The notes under the pieces were generated by a model. The model saw only the letters and a program-made list of their open reading frames with translations. It was not told the DNA's origin and made no database searches. This document shows, piece after piece, positions 28,501 through 43,500 of a DNA stretch of 64,000 nucleotides (position 1 is its first letter; every line of letters starts with the position of its first letter). This DNA is from Erythrocercus mccallii (taxonomy: Eukaryota > Chordata > Aves > Passeriformes > Dicruridae): contig VZRG01001520.1 in NCBI GenBank assembly GCA_013397435.1, positions 62,001-126,000 on the forward strand, in the 5' to 3' direction. The position numbers and the translations under genes are program-made.

Positions 28501-31500
28501 GGACCACAAGGCATGCCAGGCCCTCTGGTTAGCTTTAAATAATGTATTCCAGCTGAACCCATTAGGGCTTTTCATTCTCAATGTTGATGTTGTTCTTATA
28601 AAAAAAGCTTTACAAAGTAGAAATCGAGAGCTTTTTAGTGTATTACTTCAGAAAACTGATTTGCAGTCTCGTGATAAAGTAACAGCCTTGAAAATAAATT
28701 TAGGTGCATGAATAGCGAGTGCTAGGGTGTGATGAGGTTGTAACTGTTGAGTTGCTGAACTGTCTGCTGAACTTCTCACTTTTGTGATGCTGTTGATTTT
28801 GGGGAATTACACCATTGTAACTCAGGACTGAAATGTCCTATGCTGTCATCCTTGGTCATCTGTTTCAGTCAAGTAATGATGCTCATGCTTACATAACTAA
28901 TTATATGTGTACATTAGTATTTTTATGCACATATACATGTATTCACCAGGTAATTCTGTAGAAAGAAAGTAACATTTATGTCATACTTGATAACATTTTG
29001 AGAATTTTATTGCAGTTGTACAGATGATGGGAAATAAGTAGAATGATAGCTTGACCAGTAACTCTCACCTGTGGTCCTCAAAAGCCCAGTATTTTTACTG
29101 ATTCTGTAGTAATTTCAAATGACAATGAATCCTTGAGTGCAGTGAGCCTTTGATTTTTTCATTGTGCACCTTTTAACTGATACTTCTTATTACAGGGTAG
29201 TCTGGGGATGTCCGGTTCACCTGGCTCTGTTGGAAAGTTAGGTGCAAGAGGAGCAAAGGTAAAGATTTTCAAAGTATCTAATTGCAGCAATCTAACAGTG
29301 TCATTCATTCAAGACTGACCAAAGAAGCATGGACTAACAAAGAGTTAGTTACGTGCTGTGAAACATGCAGAATGTCAAGTTTTAAAGATATTTTAGCTTT
29401 CATGGCAAGACAAATGATGTTTTTAGGGTAATCTTACACATATCAGAACTATACTAAGAATTTTTTAGTGTTGCCATGACCACTGTTGTAATTGCTCTTA
29501 TGGTGATGGTTCTGAATGGGACTTGGCTTCTCACAAAATGGAGCAGAAATAGGGCAATGCTGACCCTTGAGTTTGTTTTATGATTCCTAGAGTCTATCCA
29601 AGCCATTGAAAGTACTCACCAGTGAATCATAGAATATCTCATCTTGGAAGGGATCCACGGGGATCATCAAGTCCAATTCCCTGCTTCTTGCAGGACTACC
29701 TAAAACCAAACCTCAAAGGGCATCATTCTGATGCTGCTTGAAGTCTGAAAGGCTTTGTGCTGTGACCACTTTTCTGGGGAAAAAACACTGTGACCAACAC
29801 TGGATCAGTGACTTCACCCTTAGGTGAAGAACTTTTTCCCAATGTCCAATCTGACTTTCTCAGTTCAAAGAAGCATACCTGCTTATTTTAACCTTGTTTT
29901 TCTAAAGATTCCAAACATGTCCAAGGAACCTTGACTGTTATAATGTCTATTTTGGAGGAATGCACATGTTGAGAAGAACTGAATAAACATGAAGTCAAAG
30001 AGAAAGGCTTGTTTGACAAGCAGGTTGGACAACTTGTTTATTAACAAGGTTGTCCACATTAACAGGTTGTCCACATTAGAATTCATTTACTTATAATAAA
30101 TGTTATCCTTACTCACCTTTCATTTATATGTGTTGATATGTGGGATTTCATTTAATAAAAATCACTCAATTTAGGTGCTGTTGCATCTTTGAATCTAAAA
30201 GTCACAAATAATACCAGCCAGCTAAGCATTTTCATCTCTTTGAAGTGTTGTAACCTTTAGTGACAGAGAGATATCAGAAGGTCAAAGTGCTGGCATGAAA
30301 AGAATCACTGCATGAAAACATATATTAAAACAGTGACAAAAATTGGGAAGATACATGGGAACTTCCACCACACATTCCATTGTCAGTCTGTTTTTGTGCT
30401 GTTTAATATTAGCGTCTTTGTTAGAAGAACGTTCAGTTAGAAAGTGAAAACAAAAATGGAACTGAAGAAAAGAAACCCTGCAAGAGGTCTAAGAGCACAG
30501 TGCAGACAGCCTGCCTGAGAAATATCAACAGGTGCTTGAGGCTGGTAGAATTCTAGAATATGTCCTACTACCATTAATATAATTTCTTCCAAACATCACC
30601 CTTTTTTTCACTTGTAATTCTTTATTACAATGGGAGTTTTATTGAAAAACACCTTTGGAGTTTAGATGCATGAATGCTCAGCATATTCTGATTTGCCAAG
30701 TCCTTTTCAGTTCTACCACCAGGAACAGTCCATGAAACATTGTCTATAATGTAATGCTTTTGCCTAGCATCACGTAGTTATAAAACGTATAGGCACACTT
30801 CAGTTTAACGGATAGGTTTGCATTTCAGAAAGAATTCTGCTGAATGAGGCAAACTAATAGCTCTTGTGTTTCAATTATAACAGGGTGAACCTGGTGACCC
30901 TGGAGAGAAGGGCTTAGCTGGACTACCTGGACAGAGAGGCATTCCTGTGAGTCTTTCTGCCCTAATTCAGGATGCCTGCATTTTAATACCTACCCATCTG
31001 AATCAGTAATGTTCATTCCCTTCTATTTTCTTTATTTGATACAATTAAAATTATTTCACCTTTGGTTCTCAGTTTCCTTATGGACACCAGATTTGTTGTG
31101 GGCTAGAGAGAATATCTTTCCCCTGAAATTCTTTACAAAAGAGAAAGTATGATAAGGCAGGGCACACAGTGGAAAGGAACCATAACCTCTATCTTTGTTT
31201 TCCCTCTACAGTTTTTGCCATCGTTTGCTAGCATTTTTAGATTATGTTTTGGTAGCTTGTCCCACTTCATCAGTCTTAACAACTTGGGCACCTCGTAATG
31301 GGACATCTTTATTCCAAAATGAAATTGGATATAAACCTAATCCTTATTAAAAGTTAACTCATACTATATTTAACCCATACAGGGCATGGATGGCAGAGAT
31401 GCCTATGGTCCTGAAGGAAACAAAGGAGCAAAGGTATGTGCTTCAAGTCAGAGTCTCTCGGTCTCCATTCTACTGTGTTGTCAAACATGACCATCCATTT

Positions 31501-34500
31501 TTGATTAAAAAGAAATGTAAGACATGCAAAGTGCATTTCTAAGGTTCAGTGAGAGGCTCGGGATTACCACAATCCTTGTGAGACATTCTTCCAGAGGATA
31601 TTCTTTTGAGGACCACTCACTTTTACTCTTTCCCTGCCGTGTGTATATATGTGGAGGATTGTAGTTGCAGTACACAAAGCTTTCTTCCCACTTCAGCCTG
31701 CCTGACTAAACATCATTATTGTCAAGTATTGGTGGGCCAGCCACTATGGACTCTTTTAATTTTTCTTGTTTCAGAGGAGGGATTCCCTAACTACCAAGGT
31801 TGGGATAATACTCTCCAAACATCCTCACTCTTTTACTGTGAAATATTTTTCCTTGTGCTCCTAATGTCAGCAGTAAGATCTGACAATTAACCTTTGAATT
31901 GCTAAAAAATTCTTATCATTCCCTTCACAGTGCTGAAAAAAACCCTAATAAAATACCTTCTTCTCTAAAATTGTACAATAATTCAGCTAAAATAAAAAGT
32001 ATACAGAAAGTATAATGTCAAAATCATGACACCAGTGGATTAGACCATGAGCATAGTGGTCAGGATGTTGGAAATAGCTGCAGTTCTACTTTTAAAGTGT
32101 TTGTGCAGTATTGCAACACTAATCCTTTCTTCTTGCTTGTGAAACAGAAAGGGTCCAGTGAATCTCACTGGTAGGCCCATCTGTTTCACTCTCACTTTCT
32201 GTGGGAGAACCAGAGTGCTGCAGAAAGCTGCAGAAAAGATATGAAAGGCTTTCTGAAAGGAGCCTCTCCAATAGATGAACTCCTTTTTCTTAAATGGCTT
32301 TTTGGTAAAATGGCTCTTGATACTTCTTATTTTCCAATCTCTTTTCTTACCTTCTTAGCTCTAATGATTTTTTTTTGGTGGCAGGGTTTCATAGATTATA
32401 CATATGCTATATGCAAGAGGACAAGGACATATATAAGTAGTGTGAATTCCGATGTTTAGGAAAGATACACTTCACTTCTGATTGATTTTCGTGAAAGTTT
32501 CCGTATTTTTTTGTGAGAGTTTCCATATTTCTCACAGGTGAACAAAGAACATACTAGAAACAGAAGTAATTGAAAATAGTTGATGACTTCTAGTAAGCCA
32601 AGAAAATATTATGGTATCATTGTTTAGTCTGAGTGGTATAAAATTTTGAAACTGCATTCAAACACTGAGTTCTGAATCTGAATTCACATGCTACATGGAA
32701 ATTTCTCTGCATGTTATTAGGAGGCATGAATAAATTTTGATAAAACATTTACTTGAGAAATGGAATATTCTTGAAAATTTAGAAACAGATGGAAAGTCTT
32801 AAAATACTCTTCCTTTAGATGAGCAAGGTATTAGTCTAAAATGGTGTCATTTGAGACCGGCGTAGCAGCCACTATTGCTCCGATGAGTTCTAAAGCTGAC
32901 AATAATGTTGAAACTGCTTTTGGTTTAAAGATATCAAACACTAAGCAGATCACAAAGTTCTAGGTTCTTATGAAGTCCTTCTCCCTTGTTTTCATAGGGA
33001 GAGTCTGGATTCATAGGATATCCTGGTCCAGAGGTATGACTAAATGGGCATGTTTGCTTTCTTTTTGTCTTGTTTTACATTATTCTTATTTGGAAGAGGT
33101 TATCTGTGTTTCTGTCTGTCTTCTCCTTTCCAATAAATTCTGGATTTCATTTATTTTCAGGGAGAAGAAGGAGATCAGGGCATTCCAGGAGCTGAAGGAC
33201 CCAAAGGAATTAGGGGTAGAAGAGTAAGAATGATAAATCTGCTAACTGTGTGAGAGTTCTGAAAATAAAACCCTTACACTCAAAGTGTTTCTTATCAAAA
33301 GTTTTTAAATTGGTTACCTCTCTGATCTTTTATAGCCATAATTTGGGCAAGAAGTCTTGAGAAAGTACAGATCTAAATCTTCAGAAGTGTTAGTTGCCAA
33401 TAATTCTTAGGAGTGGTAGACCATCTTTATGAAAATGTGGGATTCGACTCAAAGTATCATTACAGAGATATTTTCCCAGATGAAATTTGGTACCAGTGCA
33501 TGCAATTATAAAGAATAAAACTTGTATTTCTATTTTTAGGGTAATTCTGGCATACCAGGTTCCCTGGGAGATCCAGGTGACCGAGGGCCATCAGGACCTA
33601 TGGTAAATTTTTTTTAATAAAATTTTTATTTTTAAAAATCACACTTAAATTTCTATTTAAATTACTATTAGATTAATGGAATATCTAATAGTGTTTCACA
33701 TGGTAAACTACACTTAATCAGCCTGGCAGTTGCATAGAGTTATGTCTTGCCTGTGGATGTGTGTGCACAGAAGCACCTGCTGCTGGAAATGGAACTGCAA
33801 CAATACAACGCTGGCCAGAATTTCTTCCACAGTATTTGGTATTGTCTTTAGGCTGTGTGCATATCTAATTAAAAGAATAGAGAATACTGAAATATAGAAC
33901 TGAATAGATCTGCTGAAAGCCAATGCGTTTGGTTTTTTTTAAATTTCAAAAGAAAAGCCATTTAAAATCAAACCTGCAGTTACAGGCACTTATTTAAAGC
34001 TTAAATTGTCTATAACCTGTTAATCCATAATACAAGTAGATGTCTTGATGTACTTTTCCAACATCTGTGTTCTGCATTTTATACCACAAAATGTTTTATT
34101 CACTATCTAAGCAGGTGAAAGGTTGTGGATTTCATTAGGATTTAGGACAAACCCTTTAGATAGTTAGGAAAATCCCTGTATGTGTCTATTTTTATTCTGT
34201 GGCAATTCTGAAAATCAGCTCCACAGTGACCAGAAACAATCCCTGCTGTTAATGATTTTCTTGTTAAACTTTCTTAAGCTTACTTTTTCAGTTTAAATGT
34301 CGAACATAATTGGTAACATTATCTTTACCTGTGTAACATGGACCACAGGATGTGTGCAACTTAGAAAACATTTTTTCCCTTCTCAATACACTGTGCTGGT
34401 TAATGAATGTACCTATCCCAATTTATTCTGTGATGCTGGGCACAAGAACGGTTAAGAGTGCCAGCTGGAGTACATTGACCTGTCTGTTGCTTGGCCACTC

Positions 34501-37500
34501 ACAAAATTTACAGATACATCTTGTGAGTTGATGAGCCGCAGCTGTAGGCCTTGCCAGTCCGTGGTCCAAGAAGTCTTCAGAGGTATTTCATGTTCAAGAT
34601 CTCCTCTTCAAGTGAGAGTAGAGCTTGGGATATACAGGCTTGGTGGGATTATTGCTGTAGCAGTGCATCTGAGAAATGAGAAAGTGGGAACCCTGTAAGA
34701 AGTGGAAGAGATAGGAATGCAGGAAGAGGCACAGGTAGTAGGCAGGGCCAGCCAAAACAGGTTTGTTTTACCCATCCTTGGTGATTTGATTATCTGTATA
34801 TGTCAAGTCCACACAGCTCCGTCACCACCACTGAGCTGCTGTAAGTAGCATTCCTTAGGACCCAGGCAATTCACATTTAACTCTTGCTGAACAGTACCAA
34901 AGAAGAACATGGACCTGCTGGGAGACATAAGAAGAAAAAAGCATGGAATGGCAGTGATGGTGCTAGCAGCAAGACAGCAGAGGAGATGAGAAAGGTAGCT
35001 CAGGCAGATGGAGGAATGGAAGGTTAATTAAAAGGGGAAAGAACAGATACGGAGACAGGGCTGTAATTTGGAGATGTCAGGAAGTATATAATTTTGGTAA
35101 ACTGTAGTGTTATAGTAGAGAGAGGGTGAGGAAAAGAAGTAGAATGTGGAGTTCAAATTTTTCTGGTATATTTCACTGCAGCTCCCTGGGAATAAGGGAA
35201 AATTTTCAGTAGTCTTCTTAGACATCTGAAATACACACATGATGAATACTCAAGCTCCCTTGAAGATTAGGTATTTTTCCCTGTATTTTATTCCTGTTAT
35301 GAAGATTAAACAATACTTTTATTTTGAAAAAAAGATTCTTGGATCACTGTCACTTTTCCACAGCTCCCAAGGAGAAAGTTGCAGAGTAGGCAAAGGTGTC
35401 ATGATGTATGTATGGTATGCAGGATCTTTCAAGGTAGAAGTGTGGGGATTGTACTGTGCCAGAGGAGAGGGAAAACTTGTCACACCAGATGTTGGAAAGT
35501 ATGTGAAGTGCAAATAACAACCATAGCTGAGAAACTGCTGTTTATAAAGGAACCCAATTCTGAATTATACTGCTCCTCAAGGGCAACAGATACTGAACAT
35601 TTAAAAACCATTAAGGAAAATGGACTGAGAAATAAATCTGACAAGTAGCCTGCAACCCTGAGCAGGTCCACAGAAATCTGTGCTGAGAACTGCTGTCTTC
35701 TGGCAAATTCATAAATGATTGCTGGGAAATACTGTTTGCCTGCATTTTCTTTGGGCTACAGAGTAATACATGGAAATACATAATCAGGGTCTGATTTTTT
35801 GGACCTGTGTTTAATTTGTTTCAGGGTACCAAAGGATCAGTGGGCACCATTTTAATGGAAGTAAGTAATCACCTTACAGCTAACTGTACTGCATGGAATT
35901 ATCTGGTTTAGTTTTCATTGATAATCTGACAGCAGTGAGCACAATTAGCTGTGTATCTTTTCCACGTGCTTGTCAGAGTGTGTAGTGGGTTGTTCCATTT
36001 TGCAAGGAACCAAGGAATGAGAAACATTTGTCCATTTGAATTAATACCATGTCCAAACTTTTACAAACTGTTGGACAATTAATATTAATTTATCTATTTT
36101 TTCGCTCATATCAGTTTACACACCAACTCAGGTTACTTCTTTCCCTCTTGTAAAGGAAGATATTTCTTCAGCAACTTGTTTCCACTTGGGAATAGAAGTT
36201 CAGGATTTCTTCAGAATCCTAATCCCATGTAAAATGAACACTTCTGAGTAAACACTTCACTAGTACTTGCATAAATGACTATCTGCAGGCAGTACTATTG
36301 CAGGTGTGTTCTGTGTCCAGAGGGCATCCTCTCCTCCTTCAGGGATCTCTCATAGGACCTCATAGAAAACTATGTGAGTCATGGAATGCCCATTGTTTAT
36401 GGAAGTGCCATTGACTGGTGACATCTTAGATCAGTTTATTACACAAAATAAATAATGAATGGCACTCATTTATAAAGAATGGAATGATTGTTTTAATGTT
36501 TCAGAACATAATTAAATGTCAACAGAGCATGTCTAAAACAGTATGCCTAGTTTCTGCAGCAAGGGAAGAGAGTCTCTGTACTATCTGTTATAAAAAGGAA
36601 CTAGACTGCATGATTCTGGATTTACTGTAATGAAAGTTATTTTAGGAGCTGGAATACACCCTTCATCTCAAACCGACAGTAAGATTCCCAGTCTGGGGTG
36701 GTCTGGGATTTGCCCTTACTTCATTCTTTTTTTATTTTGAACATGCAGCCGTGTGAACTTGTGAATTTTACCCGAAAAAGCTGCCGTAAGTATGGAACAT
36801 CTTCTTTTACCTCTGTTTTCACCTAGTCACTCTTCCTAAATGGAACAGCCTTCATTGGAAACCCTATAAACTATAGAGCTTGTATCTGGGTTCTGTTTGA
36901 CTGGTAGTTGTTAATTGTGAGGGGGTTTCAGCAGGTGTATGAAGCAGACTTACGCTTTCTGCTCATTTTCCCTGTTTATTGTAAAAATTATAACAAATAT
37001 CTATTTCTCATTAAAGATTAAATAAATCTTTGGCATTGTGCCAACACGCTTTGGGGAGTTCTCTGAGAAAAGACAGTATTTGTATATCAACTGTCCGCCA
37101 GATTGGGTGTGTTCAGTATCAGAGGTTGCTCAGCAGAACCCAGGACAAGTTTTTAAATTCTTATCCAGTAAAATTGCACTATTTTGAGTATTTGCTTGTA
37201 AAAGAGGAATGTGGTCTTGCACTGATAGACTCTGTCAGTTGCCTGAATTTTGAGCCAGGCTCTTCGTTGAAAGCAAGTGAATATGCCACTATTTTAATGC
37301 ATATGAGTCCAAAATAATTTAATTGCTCTCCCTCTCTTCCTTCCAGCGTGCTGCTCAGGTAAGCCCACCTCATCTCTGTACATCCATTCTTTGATAGACC
37401 TGAAGAAAAAACTAACAATGTTTGAGTTGTGGAGAGGTTCTCACACAGTTTTTCTGCTTTGATATACAGACACATGCCCAGCTTATCCAACTGAAGTGGT

Positions 37501-40500
37501 TTTTGCCTTGGATATGTCTGACGATGTTACACCAGCTGCATTTGAAAGAATGAGGAACATTATTATGTTATTGCTGAAGACCATTAAGATCAGTAAAAGC
37601 AATTGCCCAACAGGTGCTCGTGTCTCTGTTGTTTCTTTCAATACCAACATTCACTACCTCATCCGATTCTCTGAATTCCAAAAAACCAACTTTCTGCTAC
37701 AAGCAGTCCAGAGAATCCCGCTAGAGAAATCCAGTGGAAAACGAAATATTGGGGCAGCCATGAGATTTGTTGCAAGAAATGTCTTCAAACGTGTTCGTCA
37801 GGGCATCCTCACAAGAAAAGTTGCCCTATTTTTTGCCAATGGTCCATCACAGGATGATGTTGCCATCAGCACAGCTGTGCTGGAGTTGAGTGCCTTGGAT
37901 ATCACTCCAGTGGTTATTGCCTTCAGTGAAGTGCCAAATGTCAGACGTGCCTTCTCTGTAAGTAGACAGCCTCTTGAAAACTGAGTCAATCATCCACTTG
38001 CTGAGTATCTGCTAGGATTTGAGTGAACCTTGTTCTCAAGCCTATGTTCTACAGGAAATGTTCAATTCCTTATTAGAAAGGGGTACATTAAAGGTTACTA
38101 TTTTAACAAAGAAACAGTGATTCACTTGACCATAGTGATCACCATCTGACCTTTTTCTGAACATGGATTATTAATTACTTGTGCTTTTAGGGCAAATCAG
38201 AAAATTTCCATAATGTATGTCAATTTCACTTCTTTACCTATGCCATACTTTTGAAGTTGTGACATGTAATAGCTATTTAACTAACCAGCTCTGGCCCTAG
38301 TTTCTAGAAAAATTAGTAGTAGGCTTCAAGTGCGCTAGTTTTTTTGAAAGAAAACTAAATTAGCAAAGCCCCCTTTGATATCTATATTGCCATTTGTACA
38401 GGAGAAAATGATGAAATTTTGTTTTGAAATATGGCTTCATCTAAAAGATAGTAAACAAATGTAAACAGTCCATTTTACAAGGTACAAAAGGAAATCAATT
38501 CTATATTTATTTAAGGTTTCATTATATAGATTGCATGTTCTCTGTCTTTCCAATTTATCCATGCTTAGTTATAACTTTTTCAAAATAAAATACTTTCCAG
38601 CTGCTCTTTCCTCAAAATCATCTAAAAGGAAATACATTCACTTGTACATCATAAAAAGTGCAAAACTTCGAGTCTGAGTTCTGATCTAGCAACATCTAAG
38701 TCTGTCGTCTAGCAACATCTTTATTATTCATATTATGTTTATTCTGATGCAGCCTCATATTTATTAGTTGATTCATGTATTTTTCTGGCTGAATGATAAT
38801 TTAGCAGAATAAAAAATCTCTGCTGACATATGAGAAGGAAACATGTTTTATTGCCTGGATTCCACAGGATAAACAGGAAGAAGAATCAGTATTTTCTTTA
38901 GTATAAGCAGATTACAACTCTGAATGCATGTGATGACATCTGACTTTACATAAATCAGTCTTCAGAGCAGAAAAGTTTAGAAGAGCTGCTTAGCAGGGGG
39001 AAAGGCAAAAAATTCACTGCCCAGCACTCCTTTAAGTTTACAATGATGACAAGACAACCAACCTCACCACCACCCCCACATAAATGCAACTTCCCTTTTC
39101 TGTTCAGATGGGCTTCTGCCCTTGCAGCTGAGAGATGGTGTAATCTTTATGATCCTACAAGTCTGTAGCCAGAGATACTTACTGGCTTTACTTCGCTTTA
39201 GGAGCTTCAGTTTAGAGACCACACACAGTCATTGCCAATTCTAATTCCTTTGAAGAGTTCTATCTGTAACATTCTTTACAGATGTTAATCAGAAATTAAT
39301 TGTGTGGTGTATAACACACAGCCAAAGTTTAATGCAAAGAAGTAATTATTTCTTTGCTTACCATTATAGCTTATTCATATATGTTCATTTCCTGTAATAC
39401 TGTGATATTTTAGAGCCAGTTTTATTTATCTTAGTCCACAAGGAAATGCTTTTCCATTGGATCACATCTGGATGGGGTTGGGTGGTGGTCAGTGAAGTTG
39501 TAGAATGTTGGAGCATCTTCAGAGTTCTTCAAGCATTTCTGCTTCGAGGAATATTTCTGTGGTCAAACCTTCCACTGTGAAAGATTGTCTTTCTTCACAT
39601 GATCTCAGGAAACACATAGGTTGCTCTCATGCTAAAACTTTCTAAAGCTAGGATTTTCTCTCCCAATAAATCATCTTTACTCTTTGTCCCAGAAAAAGCT
39701 GAGATATCCTGCCCTTTTCTCTGTAGAAAAATAGCACCCTATTAAGAAAAGAAAAAAACTATAATCCTTCTCTGGGAGATAAAAAAAGAAAAAAGAGAAA
39801 GTCTCTGTATATTTTGCGTGTCTTCCTAATGTTGCTTTTGTGTCTGCTTTAAAACACAGATTGATGACACGAGAAGATTTCAGTTATTTGTTTGGGAAAG
39901 CCAACAAGATGAAAATTTGGAGGGCATCACATACTGTACACTTTGCTTTGGTAAGACATTTTAGAAATTGCATCTGTTGTATTGGTCTATTTATCATTTC
40001 AATTACAAATTTTATAGCTTTTTTTTTTGCAATGTGGTGGGGAATTTTTATGGTACACCTGAAACAGGTCTGTGCTTAAATATAAAAAAAATATTAATGA
40101 ACAATGCACTGGTCAGAATCCTACTGCCATAAATGTCTCTACAAGGAGTTTGCAGAGATGTGTTAAGAACTGTATGGTTGGTTGCATGGAGCAACTCAGC
40201 CCAGTTCTGTAGACCATAGGGATGTCTGAGTCTTCCCATTCCAGGATGGGTACAAGACAGCGCTGTGGCTGTTCCTTATCATCTCCAAGAGAAACTTCAC
40301 TCCTTTACAGTGGAAATTTTACTCCTTTTTCTGTCTCAGACATTCCAGCTAGTTGAGCCCTTCTGCAACTGGGCAACACTTCTTGCCCCCTGTGACACAT
40401 CATTTTGTGGTTGCAGAATACCACTGCTGAGGAATTACAATTTTAACTTCCTCTTCAGTGGATGGTAAGAATTAGAATCTCAAAATCACAAAAGTTTATT

Positions 40501-43500
40501 TAATTAATTTCTGTCTCAGCCATGTGAAATGAATTATAGTGTTTAGCATTTCCTTTTTAGCAGAAATGCACTTAAAATAGCAATATGATTTTGGGAAACC
40601 AGGCTCATTTGCTGTAAATTCTACTCTGTGAGAGGGGGAGAAGCTACTAAATGATAATATGTCAAAATGTTGAACAATGATGTGAGATGAAAAAATATAG
40701 TTTGATTCTATGTCCTTTACAATGTTTAGATTTCAACAGAAGAAAATCTCTCCAGGGAACTGTTATCTATGAAATTTTACCCTATGAATGTTTTTCTGCT
40801 CTCATGCATGAATAATTTCCCATGATATCTCAAAACCTTCATCAGCAAGACTCATCTGTTGTTCCTTACTAGAACAAAAAGATTTCAAGCTCCTTTTATG
40901 AGTGGAAGTAGGGGTTTAGATAAGTCCTTGCCTTTGACCTCTGGCAGCAGGCAATAGCTTTATTGAGGCAGCCAGTACCCCAAAACCCACTCTCATTGGC
41001 AAGTTCTTTAATAATGGCTGATTTGGTCTGTTATAGAATGAATTATTTATTTAATAGACAGAAAACTAACATACATAAGACTTAAAAATAATACTACACA
41101 GGAATAAGGACAAAAAGAGAAACTACTAGTAGGTAATATACAGCATGAGGTTAAAGGTACCTATTAATGTTACAGCTAGCAAAGAAATAATATAATTTAG
41201 GATTAAATGTATCTTACCATCCAGTTGTTGGTGGGGCACACACACATCAAGATCCTTTCCCTCAGTCCCCAGGGAAGTAACCATAGAACCTTCATCCAGG
41301 CTATGGGGAGAAGTCCCCCACACTTTCAGGGCACGTGTGCCACTGTGACAATTGGTGTGTCTTTTATAGTTTGTAAAACTGTGTCTCTCAGTCAAGAATA
41401 TTTCCTCTATCTCTTCCCACATCTGCTCTCCAGACTAAGATGTCGATTTTTAGCCGAGACCTGAGCCCTTTTGGTGCCAGAGATAACCCTTTGCTGGGCC
41501 TTTCAGCCCCCATGTTATCACTTTTTGCATCATCTGTGGTAGAGAGGAGGGCAGCGGGATAGACATCCTGCTGCAGCTCCCAAACTGATTAGGTTTTGGG
41601 GGGGTTTTTTGTTTGTTTGTGTTTTGTTTTATTGGTTTGTTGTTTTGGTTTTTTTTTAATTGGGTTTTTTTTTTTTTAAATCAAAGTTTAAGAAAAATTA
41701 AAAAAAAAAAATTGTAGTGGGTTGACCCTGTCTGGATGCCAGACACCCATCAAAGCCTCTCTATCACTCCCTTCCACAGCTGGGCAGGGGATAGAAAATA
41801 CAATGAAGGGTTGATGAGTTGAGATGAAGACAGAGATTGATCACTCATCAAATACTGCCACAGGCAAAACACACTCGAATTAGAAATATTAACTGAATAT
41901 ATTACTAACAAAATCAGAGCAGGATAACAAAAAGTAAAATTAGAGCTTAAAACCACCTTCCCCCCCATCCCTCCCTCCTTCTCAGGTTTACCATCTCCCT
42001 ACCAGCAGCACACGGAGATGAGGAATGGGGGTTATGGTCATTTCATCACGCATTGTTTCTGCCACTGCTCAGGCACTGCTCAGGGAGAGCATGGGGTCCT
42101 TCCCATGGGAGATAGTTCTGCATGAACTTCTCCAATAGGAGTCCATCCCACGAGTAACAGTTCTCTGCAAACTGGTGTAATGTGAGTTCATCCCATGGGC
42201 AACAATCCTCTCCAAACTGCTGCAGCATGGGTCACTCTTCCATGAGGTGCAGTCCTTCAGCACAGGGTCACAAGTCTTGCCAGAAAACCTTCTCCAGCCT
42301 GGGCTTTCTTGTCCATGGGTCAACAGGTCCCTGCCAGGATCTTACTCCAGCATGGGCCTCCCACAGGTTCACAGTCTCCTCTCAGGAGTCCACATGCTGT
42401 AGTGTGGGGTTCATCCACAAGCTGCAATTGGATCGCTGCACCCCATGGATCTCCATGGGCTGCAGGGGAACAGCTGTCTCACCATGGTCTTTACCATAGG
42501 CTGCAGGGCAATCTCTGCTACAGCACTTGGAACATCTCCTCCCCTCTTTCTCCACTAACCATACTGTCTGCATAGTTGTTTCATATATTTTCACTCTACT
42601 ATTCTCTGGCCACAATTAAACCTGCACAACAACTTTTTTTATTTCTTCTTCTTAAATATGTTATCACAAAGGCATGTCCACCATTTCTAATTGGCTTGGC
42701 CAGTGGCGTGTCTCTCTTGGAGCTAGCTGGCATTGGCTCTGCTGGACATGGAGAAAACTTCCATCAGCTTTTTACAGAAGCCATCCCTGTAGTGCCTCCC
42801 ACCAAAACCCAGCCATACAAACATAATATGGATCTACAGGACTGTGTGAAATTTTAAAAAATCATTGCTTTTGTTGTATTGTTAAATAGTTCACTGCCTG
42901 TTGGCTTTTCCTCTCTAGATAAATGCAATCCAAGAACCAACTGTGAGGTGCCTTTTTCTCCCCTGGTTCAGATGGATATGGATATAACTTACATTATGGA
43001 GAGCTCTCGCAGCATTAGCAGTGAAGAATTTCAGAGAGCCAAAGACTTTGTGAGCAACATGTTGGATCAGTTTGTTGTTTCCTCACAGCCAAACGAATCA
43101 TATGGAGGCATCAGAGTGGCACTGGTGCAGCACGCTCCCAGGGGCTTCCTGCCTGACAGAAACCAGACACCTGTGGCCTTGGAGTTTGACTTAGTCACAT
43201 ACAACAATAAAGATTTGATGAAGAAACATATCCAAGAGTCTGTTCACCAGCTGGAAGGGCCATCAGCCATTGCTTCTGCTCTACAGTGGACAGTCGAAAA
43301 TGTGTTCTTTAAAGCCCCCAGACAAAGAAAACACAGGGTCATATTTACAATAGTCGGAAGCAAAACAAGCACATGGGATAGAGAAAGGCTGAGAGAGATT
43401 TCACTAGGAGCCAAGTGCCAAGGATTCACCTTGTTCACTCTTGCACTTGGCAGCAATGTGAATGACAATCAGCTGCTGGAGCTGTCAAGCACCCCCACAG

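Noticed and set aside
37179..37490. 103-codon minus-strand open frame
   Set aside because: It overlaps the 12-base microexon and intron sequence of COL6A4 on the other strand, with no family resemblance.
42046..42615. Several overlapping open frames on both strands
   Set aside because: All lie in the repetitive core of the LTR at 41713-42829, whose internal repeats happen to lack stops.
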